From Nitrospiraceae bacterium (GTDB lineage: Bacteria > Nitrospirota > Nitrospiria > Nitrospirales > Nitrospiraceae), in assembly GCA_005800255.1 (NCBI GenBank), contig SYGW01000087.1, positions 1 to 9,512 of the forward strand: DNA of 9,512 nt, written 5' to 3'. The position numbers and the translations under genes were made by a program. The notes beneath the pieces were generated by a model. It worked only from the letters and a program-made list of their open reading frames with translations, was not told the origin of the DNA and searched no databases. Position 1 is the first letter of the stretch. Every line of letters begins with the position of its first letter. Shown piece by piece: positions 1 to 5,895 of the stretch.

Positions 1-160
1 CCTGACCCTGACCCCGCCCCGCGCCATGACGTTGGAATATGCGCTGGAGTACATCGGCCAGGACGAGCTGTTGGAAGTGACCCCGACCAACCTCCGCATC
101 CGGAAGCGCTTGCTCAATCCCGAGGAGCGGCGCAGAGCCCGCAAAGATCGCAAGGGCTGA
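1..160 (+). CDS. typA: TypA/BipA ribosome-associated GTPase, C-terminal end (partial)
   Basis: The window opens inside this gene. Frame 2 reads about 52 residues to a TGA at 158-160. The peptide has the TypA/BipA C-terminal signature: [10 protein letters not shown], then ALEYI, then DELLEVTP, then RIRKR, ending in a basic tail ([10 protein letters not shown]). In the family this lies just after the TypA-specific C-terminal domain that binds the ribosome. TypA is a translational GTPase acting in ribosome assembly and stress adaptation. The GTPase and EF-Tu-like domains lie upstream and are not visible. No U-rich terminator follows, and only 37 bp separate it from the next + strand gene, so read-through is plausible. 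The identification rests on a short but highly conserved segment. Confidence 0.9.
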   Translation, partial: LTLTPPRAMTLEYALEYIGQDELLEVTPTNLRIRKRLLNPEERRRARKDRKG

Positions 161-197
161 GCGGGTCGTTTCGCCTACGACTGCCGAGTCCCGCACG

Positions 198-959
198 ATG
201 AAAATCCGCCGCAAGGCCGTCAAGCTTCCGCCCTCCGCTCCACCCCTGTACATCGTTGGGTTTTGGGACGCGCCTCCGGCTCCTGAAGAATTCGCCGTCT
301 GGTTTGATTTGGAATATGGGGGACCGCTCCGCCTCCAGGCAGACCCAGGACCGTCGCTCGGATGCTCCTCGCAGCTCCGCGCCACCCATGGCCCCTGGGA
401 AGTCGCGATCCGACTGCTGCTCCCCGCCGCGGATGCTGAGGGCTGGAAGGAATCGCTTGTCTGGGGACATCCCAACGCCGGACAGGTTCTTTTGACACGT
501 ACCGCGCCGAACAAGGCCATTGATATGGTCCTGCACGCAGCCCGCCTCGCCAGAGGTTTTACCCTGCTGACCGGCGGCACCGCTTACGATCTCCGCACCC
601 AGGCTTATTGGAACCCCTCCGACTGGCAGGATCGTCCGCTGGCGCAATTCTCCGCTCAAGACCACATCACCGTGGAGCAGGCCGACGCGGACGAGACCGG
701 ACGCGAACGGTTCTATACCAAGGGCCTGGCCAAATTCGGCTTGGATGAGCTGGAAGTCTTTCGGCCCATGGGCCTGTCCGGCCGCCCCACATCGGAACGG
801 CTCACGGACATTGCCGAGGAGATCATTAGGTTGGGCCAGTCCCTGAAGGTCGGTGCGTCGTTGTCCCTGCCGGGAATCGGGCTGACCCTCTCCGTCACCA
901 AACACCGGACGGTCCCCTCGGCCGAAGGGCCAGTAGCCTTCCGTGAAGTCGCCTGGTAA
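198..959 (+). CDS. Conserved hypothetical protein, possibly DUF4261-like
   Basis: This is a 253-aa soluble protein with no signal peptide or membrane segment. I cannot name its function. The C-terminal part reads FYTKGLAKFGLDELEVF at residues 172-188, followed by a helical stretch (LTDIAEEIIRLGQSL) and a glycine-rich strand segment (SLPGIGLTLSV). This resembles the last third of DUF4261-type proteins, where a 'T-x-GL-x-FG-x-EIE' motif precedes a helix. The middle (VLLTRTAPNKAIDMVLHAARLARG) could be the matching strand-helix unit. This is pattern similarity only. The ATG at 198 has no recognisable Shine-Dalgarno sequence, and it follows typA by 37 bp on the same strand, so it may be translated from the typA message. 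Codon use and GC look like the neighbours. The reading frame is well supported by length; the family call is weak. Confidence 0.7.
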   Translation: MKIRRKAVKLPPSAPPLYIVGFWDAPPAPEEFAVWFDLEYGGPLRLQADPGPSLGCSSQLRATHGPWEVAIRLLLPAADAEGWKESLVWGHPNAGQVLLTRTAPNKAIDMVLHAARLARGFTLLTGGTAYDLRTQAYWNPSDWQDRPLAQFSAQDHITVEQADADETGRERFYTKGLAKFGLDELEVFRPMGLSGRPTSERLTDIAEEIIRLGQSLKVGASLSLPGIGLTLSVTKHRTVPSAEGPVAFREVAW

Positions 960-1009
960 CGTCCCGCAAGGCCCATCCGACCGAAACTCTCCTGGGACTT
1001 TTGGGCCGA

Positions 1010-1039
1010 TTGACAAACTTTCCGAGCGCATGCTACCAA
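1010..1039 (+). promoter_or_regulatory. Sigma70-type promoter of the peroxiredoxin gene
   Basis: A perfect -35 hexamer TTGACA lies at 1010-1015. Eighteen bases later comes TACCAA at 1034-1039, preceded by TG one base upstream (an extended -10, TGCTACCAA). Transcription would start near 1046, about 60 nt before the peroxiredoxin ATG. The -10 itself is a poor match, and the call relies on the -35 and the extended element. Confidence 0.5.
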
Positions 1040-1105
1040 TAGTGGCTTCCGAGTGATGCCCGTTCATCCCAACTCAATCCACTCAAGCCCATAGAGGAGG
1101 TTTCC

Positions 1106-1579
1106 ATGGCCACAGATGTCGCCCCCGAGATAAAAGCAGGGGACACAGCCCCTGATTTCACGCTGAAAGACCAAGACCAGAAGGATGTCAAGCTCAGCGA
1201 TTTCCGCGGCAAAAAGAACGTCGTGCTGGCGTTTTACCCGCTGGACTGGAGCCCGGTCTGCACCGGGGAAAACAAGTGCTTGACCGACGATTTCCCGAAG
1301 TTCGACCAAATGAACGCGGTGGTCTTCGGCATCAGCACGGATAGCTTCTTCTCCCACAAGGCCTGGGCCGATTCATTGGGGCTCAAGCAGCAGCTGCTCG
1401 CCGATTTCAACCGCGAAGTCGTGAAGAAATACGGCCTGTATTTTGAGCCGCTGAACTGCGGCAAGCGCGCGACGGTGATCGTGGACAAGAACGGGAAAGT
1501 GGCTTACGTGAAGGTCCAGGAGATCAAGGTCGCCCGGGACGACAAGGAGATTCTCGAGGCGCTCAAGAAGCTCAACTAA
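1106..1579 (+). CDS. Thiol peroxiredoxin (BCP/AhpE-like, AhpC-TSA fold)
   Basis: This 157-aa cytoplasmic peroxidase would reduce H2O2 and organic hydroperoxides with a cysteine thiol. The peroxidatic Cys52 sits in [13 protein letters not shown], the family's P-x3-(T/S)-x2-C site with Ser49 in place of the usual Thr. Arg121 ([10 protein letters not shown]) is the conserved active-site arginine. The N-terminal [12 protein letters not shown] and [15 protein letters not shown] are the standard thioredoxin-fold strands. Two further cysteines, Cys58 and Cys118, are possible resolving residues. Cys58, six residues after the active Cys, is close to the spacing seen in some BCP/PrxQ enzymes (usually five). 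The length is typical. A GAGGAGG Shine-Dalgarno at 1094-1100 fixes the start. The gene has its own promoter upstream, and a CEPC thioredoxin-like gene follows after 80 bp, a possible electron donor (inference). The exact subclass is uncertain. Confidence 0.93.
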   Translation: MATDVAPEIKAGDTAPDFTLKDQDQKDVKLSDFRGKKNVVLAFYPLDWSPVCTGENKCLTDDFPKFDQMNAVVFGISTDSFFSHKAWADSLGLKQQLLADFNREVVKKYGLYFEPLNCGKRATVIVDKNGKVAYVKVQEIKVARDDKEILEALKKLN

Positions 1580-1586
1580 ACCGCGG

Positions 1587-1648
1587 TCGAACAGTCCGAA
1601 AGTCGGACAGTCTTCAAGTCGAGGCTGTCCGACTTTCGGACTGTCGAC
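1587..1648. repeat. Nested inverted repeat between peroxiredoxin and thioredoxin-like genes
   Basis: A perfect 20-bp inverted repeat has arms 1591-1610 and 1625-1644. It extends outward by 4 bp (1586-1589 with 1645-1648, skipping a bulged A at 1590) and inward by 4 weak pairs, leaving a 6-nt loop. Each arm is itself a small palindrome, GTCCGA-AAG-TCGGAC (1594-1608) and GTCCGA-CTT-TCGGAC (1627-1641). The RNA can therefore fold as one long hairpin or as two short ones. No T-run follows on either strand, so it is not a classical intrinsic terminator. It ends 11 nt before the next start codon. It could be a dispersed REP-like element, an mRNA-stabilising or attenuating structure, or a double protein-binding site. 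Confidence 0.85.
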
Positions 1649-1659
1649 GTTACACCCTT

Positions 1660-1995
1660 ATGGCTGGCTCAGTCGAAGACGTCAGCGACGAGAATTACGA
1701 GGAGTTCGTGCAGGCCCAGGCTGCCATCGTGGCTTATGGCATCGCCTCCTGCGAGCCCTGTAATGCGTACGACCCGATCCTGCAGGACACAGCCGCCCGC
1801 TTTGCCACGATCCGGATCGGCAAAGCCAAAATGCACGTGCCCGGCCGTTGCCGCGAGATCAAGAACCGCCACCAGTTCGAGACCTATCCGACCACCCACC
1901 TCTTTTCGCAAGGGACACTGCTGGTCACGCGGGAAGGTACGGTCGAGGCGGCCGAGCTGGCGGCGCTGATCAACGACCACCTGCTCAAGGGCTGA
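1660..1995 (+). CDS. Small thioredoxin-fold protein with CEPC active site
   Basis: This 111-aa protein is the length of a bare thioredoxin. Residues 23-34 (IVAYGIASCEPC) match the strand leading into the CXXC motif, with Cys31 and Cys34. Residues 76-78 (YPT) supply the cis-proline loop (Pro77) facing the active site, and GTLLVTREG provides the closing hairpin. The usual WCGPC is replaced by SCEPC: no tryptophan and a glutamate between the cysteines, so redox potential and partners may differ from canonical TrxA. An extra Cys64 lies mid-protein. The fold and intact redox site support a thiol oxidoreductase; the partner is unknown, though the upstream peroxiredoxin is an obvious candidate. The ATG at 1660 has no clear Shine-Dalgarno and lies 11 nt after a large inverted repeat, so expression may depend on that structure. 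Product identity beyond the fold is inference. Confidence 0.85.
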   Translation: MAGSVEDVSDENYEEFVQAQAAIVAYGIASCEPCNAYDPILQDTAARFATIRIGKAKMHVPGRCREIKNRHQFETYPTTHLFSQGTLLVTREGTVEAAELAALINDHLLKG

Positions 1996-2002
1996 ACTCA
2001 CG

Positions 2003-2023
2003 CGCGGCTGCGTTCTAGCCGCG
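2003..2023. terminator. Small hairpin between convergent genes
   Basis: CGCGGCT at 2003-2009 pairs with AGCCGCG at 2017-2023 around a 7-nt loop. It lies where the + strand thioredoxin-like gene and the - strand PTPS gene converge and covers the last codons of the latter. There is no T-run on either side, so terminator function is a weak inference from position. Confidence 0.3.
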
Positions 2024-2830
2024 ATATTCGTAGTAGGCCCCGCTGGTTTCGGACAGCCCGATCCGTTCCAAGCGACCGGCCGGCAGTCCCTTCACCAAGA
2101 GATCCCACAGGAACCGGACCAGATTCTCGCCGCTGGTGATGCGCCCCGTCAGTTCCGGGTCTCGATCGAGATCCTGATGGTCGAATCGCCGCAGGATACG
2201 TTCAGCCACCGCGCGATCCAGCGCCGGAATGTCCACCAGCATGCCGGTGACCGGATCAATCCCCCCCTGCACGGTCACATGCAACCGATAGTTGTGTCCG
2301 TGGGAACCAGGGCTGTGGCACTTTCCGAACAACCGCCGGTTCTGCTCCTCGGATAGGCCCTGGCTCTGCAGACGATGGGCCGCCGCAAAGTGGTACCGCT
2401 TGATCAAGCCGGCTTGATTGGCGATACCCAAGAACTCCGCGGACAGGTCTTCATCCTCGTACAGCCTGATCCTCTCCAAGCGGCCGATCTCCGGACGGGC
2501 CGCCAGCACGTGCCAGAGCACAGCCGCAATGTTTTCGGTGGTCGGGATCCTGTCTTGAAAATAGGGGGTGTCTAGATTGAGATGTTTGTGATCGAACTCC
2601 TCCAGGATTTCTTTCAACACCCGCTTGAGATCATAGAGATTGACCACCATGCCGGTGTAGAGGTCCACCTGCCCAGCCACGGTGACCTCGAGCATGTAAT
2701 TGTGCCCATGCCCCGGCTCGTTGAAGCAGGCCCCGAACGATGCCCGGTTGCGCGCCTCGTCCCAGGCCGCATGGCAATAGCGATGCGCGGCTGCAAACTC
2801 GATCCGTTTGGTCAATCGGACTTCCGGCAT
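2015..2830 (-). CDS. Double-domain 6-pyruvoyl-tetrahydropterin / 6-carboxytetrahydropterin synthase (PTPS-QueD family)
   Basis: Two complete PTPS domains are fused head to tail in 271 aa; the usual protein is one domain of 110-150 aa. Domain 1 (about residues 3-130) has zinc ligands His16, His41 and His43 and a PTPS-like catalytic set of Cys35, Asp80-His81 and Glu125. Domain 2 (about 143-271) repeats these as His152, His177, His179, Cys171, Asp217-His218 and Glu261. Both copies look catalytically intact. Each has C-x5-HGHNY, the spacing of animal PTPS, rather than the C-x3-HGH of E. coli QueD. The substrate is 7,8-dihydroneopterin triphosphate; the product would be 6-carboxytetrahydropterin (queuosine/7-deazapurine route) or a pyruvoyl-type pterin. 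The sequence alone does not decide which. An AGGGAG ribosome site lies upstream of the ATG. No other queuosine or pterin gene is in the window. Confidence 0.9.
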   Translation of the reverse strand: MPEVRLTKRIEFAAAHRYCHAAWDEARNRASFGACFNEPGHGHNYMLEVTVAGQVDLYTGMVVNLYDLKRVLKEILEEFDHKHLNLDTPYFQDRIPTTENIAAVLWHVLAARPEIGRLERIRLYEDEDLSAEFLGIANQAGLIKRYHFAAAHRLQSQGLSEEQNRRLFGKCHSPGSHGHNYRLHVTVQGGIDPVTGMLVDIPALDRAVAERILRRFDHQDLDRDPELTGRITSGENLVRFLWDLLVKGLPAGRLERIGLSETSGAYYEYRG

Positions 2831-2850
2831 AGCAGCTCCCTTACAAACTG

Positions 2851-2912
2851 AAGGGGCAAAAACAGAAAGGGCCGGGATCGCGCCTCACCGGTGCGGTGAG
2901 CGACCCCAGCCC
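2851..2912 (-). terminator. Rho-independent terminator after the erpA-like gene
   Basis: Read on the - strand, GGGC-T-GGGGTCGC then TCACCG (2912 down to 2894) pairs with CGGTGA, a GCC bulge, then GCGATCCCGGCCC (2890 down to 2869) around a CAC loop. This gives a 19-bp stem with two G-U pairs and a 3-nt bulge. It is followed by TTTCTGTTTTTG, a U-rich tail (2868 to about 2856). It closes the peroxiredoxin-erpA transcript 28 nt after the erpA-like stop codon. Confidence 0.85.
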
Positions 2913-2940
2913 TTCTATTCGGAACCGGACCGAAGACAAA

Positions 2941-3261
2941 TCAGGCGCTAAAGGAGCTGCCGCAGCCGCATGTGGTCTTGGCTTGGGGGTTCTTGATGGA
3001 AAACCCGGACCCCTGCACGCTGTCCACATAGTCCACTTCAGCCCCGCTCAGAAGCGGCGCGCTCTGGGAATCCATGATGACTTTCACGATTCCCTTTTCG
3101 ATCACGGTGTCGTCGTCGCCCATTGTGGACTCGAAGGCCATTCCATATTGGTACCCATGGCAGCCGCCCCCGCGCACGTAGATGCGCAGGCCCACCACAT
3201 CCTTCTCCTCCGTCATCAATTCCTTGATCTTCTCCTCGGCCTTCTGCGTGATTGTCACCAT
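2941..3261 (-). CDS. A-type iron-sulphur carrier protein (ErpA/IscA/HesB family)
   Basis: The protein is 106 aa from the preferred start, typical of the family. It carries the three conserved cysteines that hold an Fe-S cluster or iron: one in RGGGCHGYQYG (Cys34) and the C-terminal CGCGSSF pair (Cys98 and Cys100). The segment TVIEKGIVKVIMDSQSAPLLSG is the family's central beta region. It would accept clusters from a scaffold and pass them to apo-enzymes in the cytoplasm; whether it is ErpA-like or IscA-like is not decidable here. A longer reading from an ATG at 3276 is possible, but AGGGAGG at 3267-3273 lies just upstream of the ATG at 3261, and those bases would be codons 2-4 of the longer form. 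I therefore prefer 3261. The peroxiredoxin gene is upstream with a 52-bp gap, and a strong terminator follows, suggesting a two-gene transcript. Confidence 0.93.
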   Translation of the reverse strand: MVTITQKAEEKIKELMTEEKDVVGLRIYVRGGGCHGYQYGMAFESTMGDDDTVIEKGIVKVIMDSQSAPLLSGAEVDYVDSVQGSGFSIKNPQAKTTCGCGSSFSA

Positions 3262-3313
3262 GGCCCCCTCCCTCATACGTTGCGTCTATCCTACACAGGG
3301 CGCAAGCGGACCG

Positions 3314-3916
3314 TCAACGCCCCAGCGCCTCGGCCACTCGTCCGACCAGTCCCGCGCCCGGCTTCAAGGTTTTCCCGCCTTCGCTCCAGTTGGCCGGACA
3401 GGCTTCTTCGGGATGAGCCGCGCAATGGACGTTCGCTTTGACCTTCCGGAGAAGCTCCGCTGCGCTTCGCCCCACATTATAGAAATGGACCTCGGCGGCC
3501 ACAAGTTTGCCTTCGGGGTTGATGATGAAGGTCCCTCGGAGCGCGAGCCCCGTCGCTTCGTCATAGACGCCGAACAGCCGTGATACTTTTCCCGTCGGAT
3601 CCGCTCCCATCGGGTAGGCGAGCCCCTTCAACAGTTTTTCCTCCCGCTGCCAGGCCATATGGACGAACTTGGTGTCGGTCGACACCGCGATCACCTCGGC
3701 GCCGGCAGCCGCCAGATCTTTGTACTTCTCCGCCACGTCGGCCAGCTCGGTGGGACAGACGAAGGTATAGTCGGCTGGGTAAAACAGGAGGACGGTCCAT
3801 TTCTTCGCCTGCTTGAGAGAGTCTAGGGACACCTTGCCGAACTCTCCTTTGCGGGGATCGTAGGTTTCCAGCTCAAAGTTCGGAACCAGTTCGCCGACAT
3901 GTACACGGTCACCCAT
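3314..3916 (-). CDS. 2-Cys peroxiredoxin (AhpC/Prx1 class)
   Basis: This 200-aa typical 2-Cys peroxiredoxin has the peroxidatic Cys54 in FYPADYTFVCPTE, the resolving Cys173 in EEACPANW, and Arg127 in LRGTFIINPEGK completing the active site. HFYNVGRSAAELLRKVKA is the AhpC-type helix before the C-terminal arm. An additional Cys165 (NVHC) precedes the resolving cysteine. The enzyme reduces H2O2, alkyl hydroperoxides and probably peroxynitrite, forming an intersubunit disulphide that a thioredoxin or AhpF-type reductase must reset; no such reductase is visible here. AAGGAG at 3925-3930 lies 8 nt before the ATG. The gene has its own promoter about 220 bp upstream with a long structured leader, and it is followed by an A-type Fe-S carrier gene, fitting an oxidative-stress transcript. 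It is a different class from the peroxiredoxin at 1106-1579. Confidence 0.96.
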   Translation of the reverse strand: MGDRVHVGELVPNFELETYDPRKGEFGKVSLDSLKQAKKWTVLLFYPADYTFVCPTELADVAEKYKDLAAAGAEVIAVSTDTKFVHMAWQREEKLLKGLAYPMGADPTGKVSRLFGVYDEATGLALRGTFIINPEGKLVAAEVHFYNVGRSAAELLRKVKANVHCAAHPEEACPANWSEGGKTLKPGAGLVGRVAEALGR

Positions 3917-4130
3917 TGAAATTTCTCCTTCTTGGTAAGGTTCTGATCAGTCGCCGTGGCGACCCATCAGCTTATTGTCGTTCTGCCTGCCCCGACCGGT
4001 GCCGGAGCTTCTGCACGATTCACGCCTCGCCTCCCACAGCGACATCATCACGCCCATGCGCTGTGCATCGCATATCCGGACTCCGGACGACCCATCGGTC
4101 CGGAGCGGCGCATGATGTCCACGGAGCGAG
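3917..4130 (-). promoter_or_regulatory. Long structured leader of the 2-Cys peroxiredoxin gene
   Basis: About 210 nt separate the predicted promoter from the start codon, with no gene on either strand. It holds a dyad at 3943-3970: CTGAT and GTCGCC mirrored by GGCGAC and ATCAG, separated by a GT centre and a 2x2 mismatch. It also holds a perfect 8-bp inverted repeat CTCCGGAC/GTCCGGAG (4081-4088 and 4098-4105, 9-nt loop). The nonamer GATGGGTCG on the - strand occurs in both hairpins (about 3961-3969 and 4089-4097). I recognise no known riboswitch consensus. Confidence 0.5.
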
Positions 4131-4132
4131 CT

Positions 4133-4162
4133 TATATACTATGCCGCGGCAAGACCCGTCAA
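4133..4162 (-). promoter_or_regulatory. Sigma70-type promoter for the peroxiredoxin-erpA transcript
   Basis: On the - strand TTGACG (4162-4157) is followed after 18 bases by TATATA (4138-4133), which continues as TATAAG one turn of the same AT-rich tract. This is one of the best promoter matches in the window. It lies just past the end of rfbC and drives the peroxiredoxin gene. The start of transcription would be near 4126. Confidence 0.65.
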
Positions 4163-4198
4163 CGGCGCGCCAGAATGTCAGGCGCAAGACCCTCGGCG

Positions 4199-4756
4199 TC
4201 AGGCGGGCCGATGGACCGGCAACTCCCCGGCCATCTCTGCAAGGGTCTTGTAGGCAGCATCCTTGGGCGAGAGCAGCGGCCGGGGAACCGGCCAGGGAAT
4301 CCCGATCGCCGGATCGCTCCAGAGGATTCCTCGTTCGCCCTTGGGCGAGTAAAAATCCGTGCAGTTGTAGACGACGCCGACCGTGTCGGTCAGCGCGTAA
4401 AATCCGTGGGCGTAGCCGGGAGGGATGTAGAGTTGCCGCTTGTTCTCCACGGACAGCTCATAGCCCACGAATCGGCCGAACGTCGGAGATCCCACCTGGA
4501 TGTCCACGGCCACGTCGAAGATCGTTCCCTCCACGACGGTCACCAGCTTGCCCTGCGGCTGATGCAGTTGATAATGCAACCCGCGCAGGGTGCCGCGGCT
4601 GGAGCGGGAAAAGTTGGACTGGACGAAGGGGGTCGTGATCCCGCCCTCCGCGTACTTCTTGGCGTGGCTGATCTCGAAGAAATGGCCACGCGCATCGGGG
4701 AAAACATCGATTTCGACGAGGATCACGCCCTGTAACGCCGTCTCAACAAACCGCAC
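4199..4756 (-). CDS. rfbC: dTDP-4-dehydrorhamnose 3,5-epimerase
   Basis: This 185-aa RmlC-type cupin epimerises C3 and C5 of dTDP-4-keto-6-deoxyglucose in dTDP-L-rhamnose synthesis for surface polysaccharide. The catalytic His61 is in LRGLHYQ; the catalytic Tyr130 is in VVYNCTDFY; DVAVDIQVGSPTFG and YIPPGYAHGF are the cupin strands; WSDPAIGIPWP and LSPKD close the substrate pocket. Length and motif order match the family. The start is a GTG at 4756 with GGGAGG about 6 nt upstream. An ATG four bases further upstream (4760) is out of frame and would encode only five codons. The gene follows thrH by 36 bp on the same strand. The other rml genes (rmlA, B, D) are absent from the window, so this copy is detached from a classical rhamnose operon. 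Confidence 0.95.
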   Translation of the reverse strand: MRFVETALQGVILVEIDVFPDARGHFFEISHAKKYAEGGITTPFVQSNFSRSSRGTLRGLHYQLHQPQGKLVTVVEGTIFDVAVDIQVGSPTFGRFVGYELSVENKRQLYIPPGYAHGFYALTDTVGVVYNCTDFYSPKGERGILWSDPAIGIPWPVPRPLLSPKDAAYKTLAEMAGELPVHRPA

Positions 4757-4792
4757 GCATGGCCTCCCTCGAATCCCTCTCCACCGCGCCCC

Positions 4793-5413
4793 CTAGGGGA
4801 TCAGGCCACCGGCCAGGCAGAATTGTCGCTTCAGCTCGGAATAGGTCTGGGTCACGGGGAACTGCGGAAACTGCCGGCTGATCGCGCTGGGAGGCCGGAA
4901 GAAGATCCCCGCGTCTGCCGCAGCCAGCATGGCGGTATCGTTATAGGAGTCGCCCGCGGCAACGACCCTGAAACGCAAGCTCTTCAGCGCCATCACGGAT
5001 TCCTGTTTTTGATTCGGCTGTCGAAGGCAGTAGTCGGTGATCCGCCCGGTCCCGTCCACCTCCAGCCCGTGGCAAAACAGCGTGGGATAGCCGAGCTGCC
5101 TCATGAGCGGGAGCGCGAATTCGTAAAAGGTGTCCGAGAGAATAATGAGCTGGCACCGCTCCCGCAGCCAATCCAGAAATTCGCCCGCTCCCTCCAACGG
5201 AGCCATGGTCGCGATCACGGCCTGAATATCCTGCAGGCGCAACCCGTGCTGGTCGAGAATCCCCAGGCGCCGCTTCATCAAGACATCGTAGTCGGGGATA
5301 TCCCGCGTGGTCAGACGGAGTTCACTGATGCCGGTTCGCTCGGAAACGTTGATCCAGATCTCCGGGACCAGCACCCCTTCCAAATCTAAACAGGCCAACA
5401 CCGGTTGCGTCAT
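4793..5413 (-). CDS. thrH: ThrH: phosphoserine phosphatase / homoserine phosphotransferase
   Basis: This 206-aa HAD-superfamily enzyme closely resembles Pseudomonas ThrH as I recall it. Motif I is ACLDLEGVLVPEIW, with nucleophile Asp10 and acid/base position Glu12 (Asp in most HAD phosphatases, Glu in ThrH). The cap segment TTRDIPDYDVLMKRRL is highly characteristic. Motif II is IILSDTF (Ser93), motif III a lysine near 144, and motif IV AAGDSYNDT (Asp155 and Asp159). FPQFPVTQTY near the C-terminus is also typical. ThrH removes phosphate from phosphoserine and can move it to homoserine, linking serine and threonine synthesis. The ATG at 5413 has AAGGAGG about 11 nt upstream. Those bases overlap the TAA stop of the preceding broken gene, suggesting translational coupling. 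rfbC follows in the same direction. Confidence 0.95.
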   Translation of the reverse strand: MTQPVLACLDLEGVLVPEIWINVSERTGISELRLTTRDIPDYDVLMKRRLGILDQHGLRLQDIQAVIATMAPLEGAGEFLDWLRERCQLIILSDTFYEFALPLMRQLGYPTLFCHGLEVDGTGRITDYCLRQPNQKQESVMALKSLRFRVVAAGDSYNDTAMLAAADAGIFFRPPSAISRQFPQFPVTQTYSELKRQFCLAGGLIP

Positions 5414-5429
5414 GGGACTCGCGGCCTCC

Positions 5430-5854
5430 TTACGGGTCAGGCACCGGGACGCTCGCGATCAGCGGCGTCCCGTTCTTAAACGAGGCCGGATCATATCGCA
5501 AATAACGCGGCGGCACAATCACGGACGTGAGGCGGCTCGGAGTTCTCGGGCCGAACCGGCATGGAACCGGCCGGGCCCGTTCGCGCGTTCGCCGCTGGTC
5601 CAGCCACCAAGCCAGGAACGGAAGCGTGACGGGATTGCCGGGAGGATCAGGGCGACAAGGTACGGACTCCCAGCGGCGAGACGGCGCACATGGCTGCGAA
5701 CCTGGACGCGATCGTCCCGCGTCCATTTCTGCCCGTTGCGAGGTTTCATCAGAAGGGGCATCAGCCAGCGGACTTGCATGACCTCGGCGACAATCCGAGT
5801 CCGCTCCCGATCCAGGTCCATCATGACGCGTATCATGCGAGGCAGCCGAGACAT
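5430..5854 (-). pseudogene. Small hypothetical gene interrupted by a single-base frameshift (LETM1-like pattern)
   Basis: No single frame codes across this stretch, but two - strand frames join into one sensible protein of about 140 aa. From an ATG at 5854 (or 5836) the first frame reads MIRVMMDLDRER, then WTRDDRVQVRSHVRRLAAG, then SPYLVALILP. After the G-run at 5640-5642 (CCC on the - strand) it turns into noise. From there the second frame reads NPVTLPFLAWWLDQRR and continues to a TAA at 5430. One extra C in that run would restore a continuous SPYLVALILPGNPVTLPFLAWWLD, a pattern I associate with small LETM1-like membrane-associated proteins ('SPYLL-LLLPG-LLP-LAWWLD'). The function is unknown. 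It sits between the YkgJ-type gene and thrH in the same orientation, with its stop 16 nt before thrH. It may be a true pseudogene, a programmed shift, or a sequencing error in a short homopolymer. Confidence 0.7.
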
Positions 5855-5895
5855 GCAAGTTGGTCCAGGGTTACGATGGTCCGTCGAATGGATCG

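Noticed and set aside
114..1067. 317-aa open frame on the - strand opposite the 253-aa gene
   Set aside because: Low-complexity, glycine/arginine-rich composition with no motifs; it is a high-GC antisense shadow of the + strand gene and also crosses the typA end and the peroxiredoxin promoter.
3956..4735. Long + strand frames (240 and 259 aa) over the leader and rfbC
   Set aside because: Antisense shadows of a secure RmlC gene; arginine/proline-rich with no family features.
5636..5648. Programmed -1 frameshift at the C run
   Set aside because: No X-XXY-YYZ slippery heptamer is present at the junction and no strong stimulatory structure was recognised, so a simple indel or sequencing error is more likely; not fully excluded.
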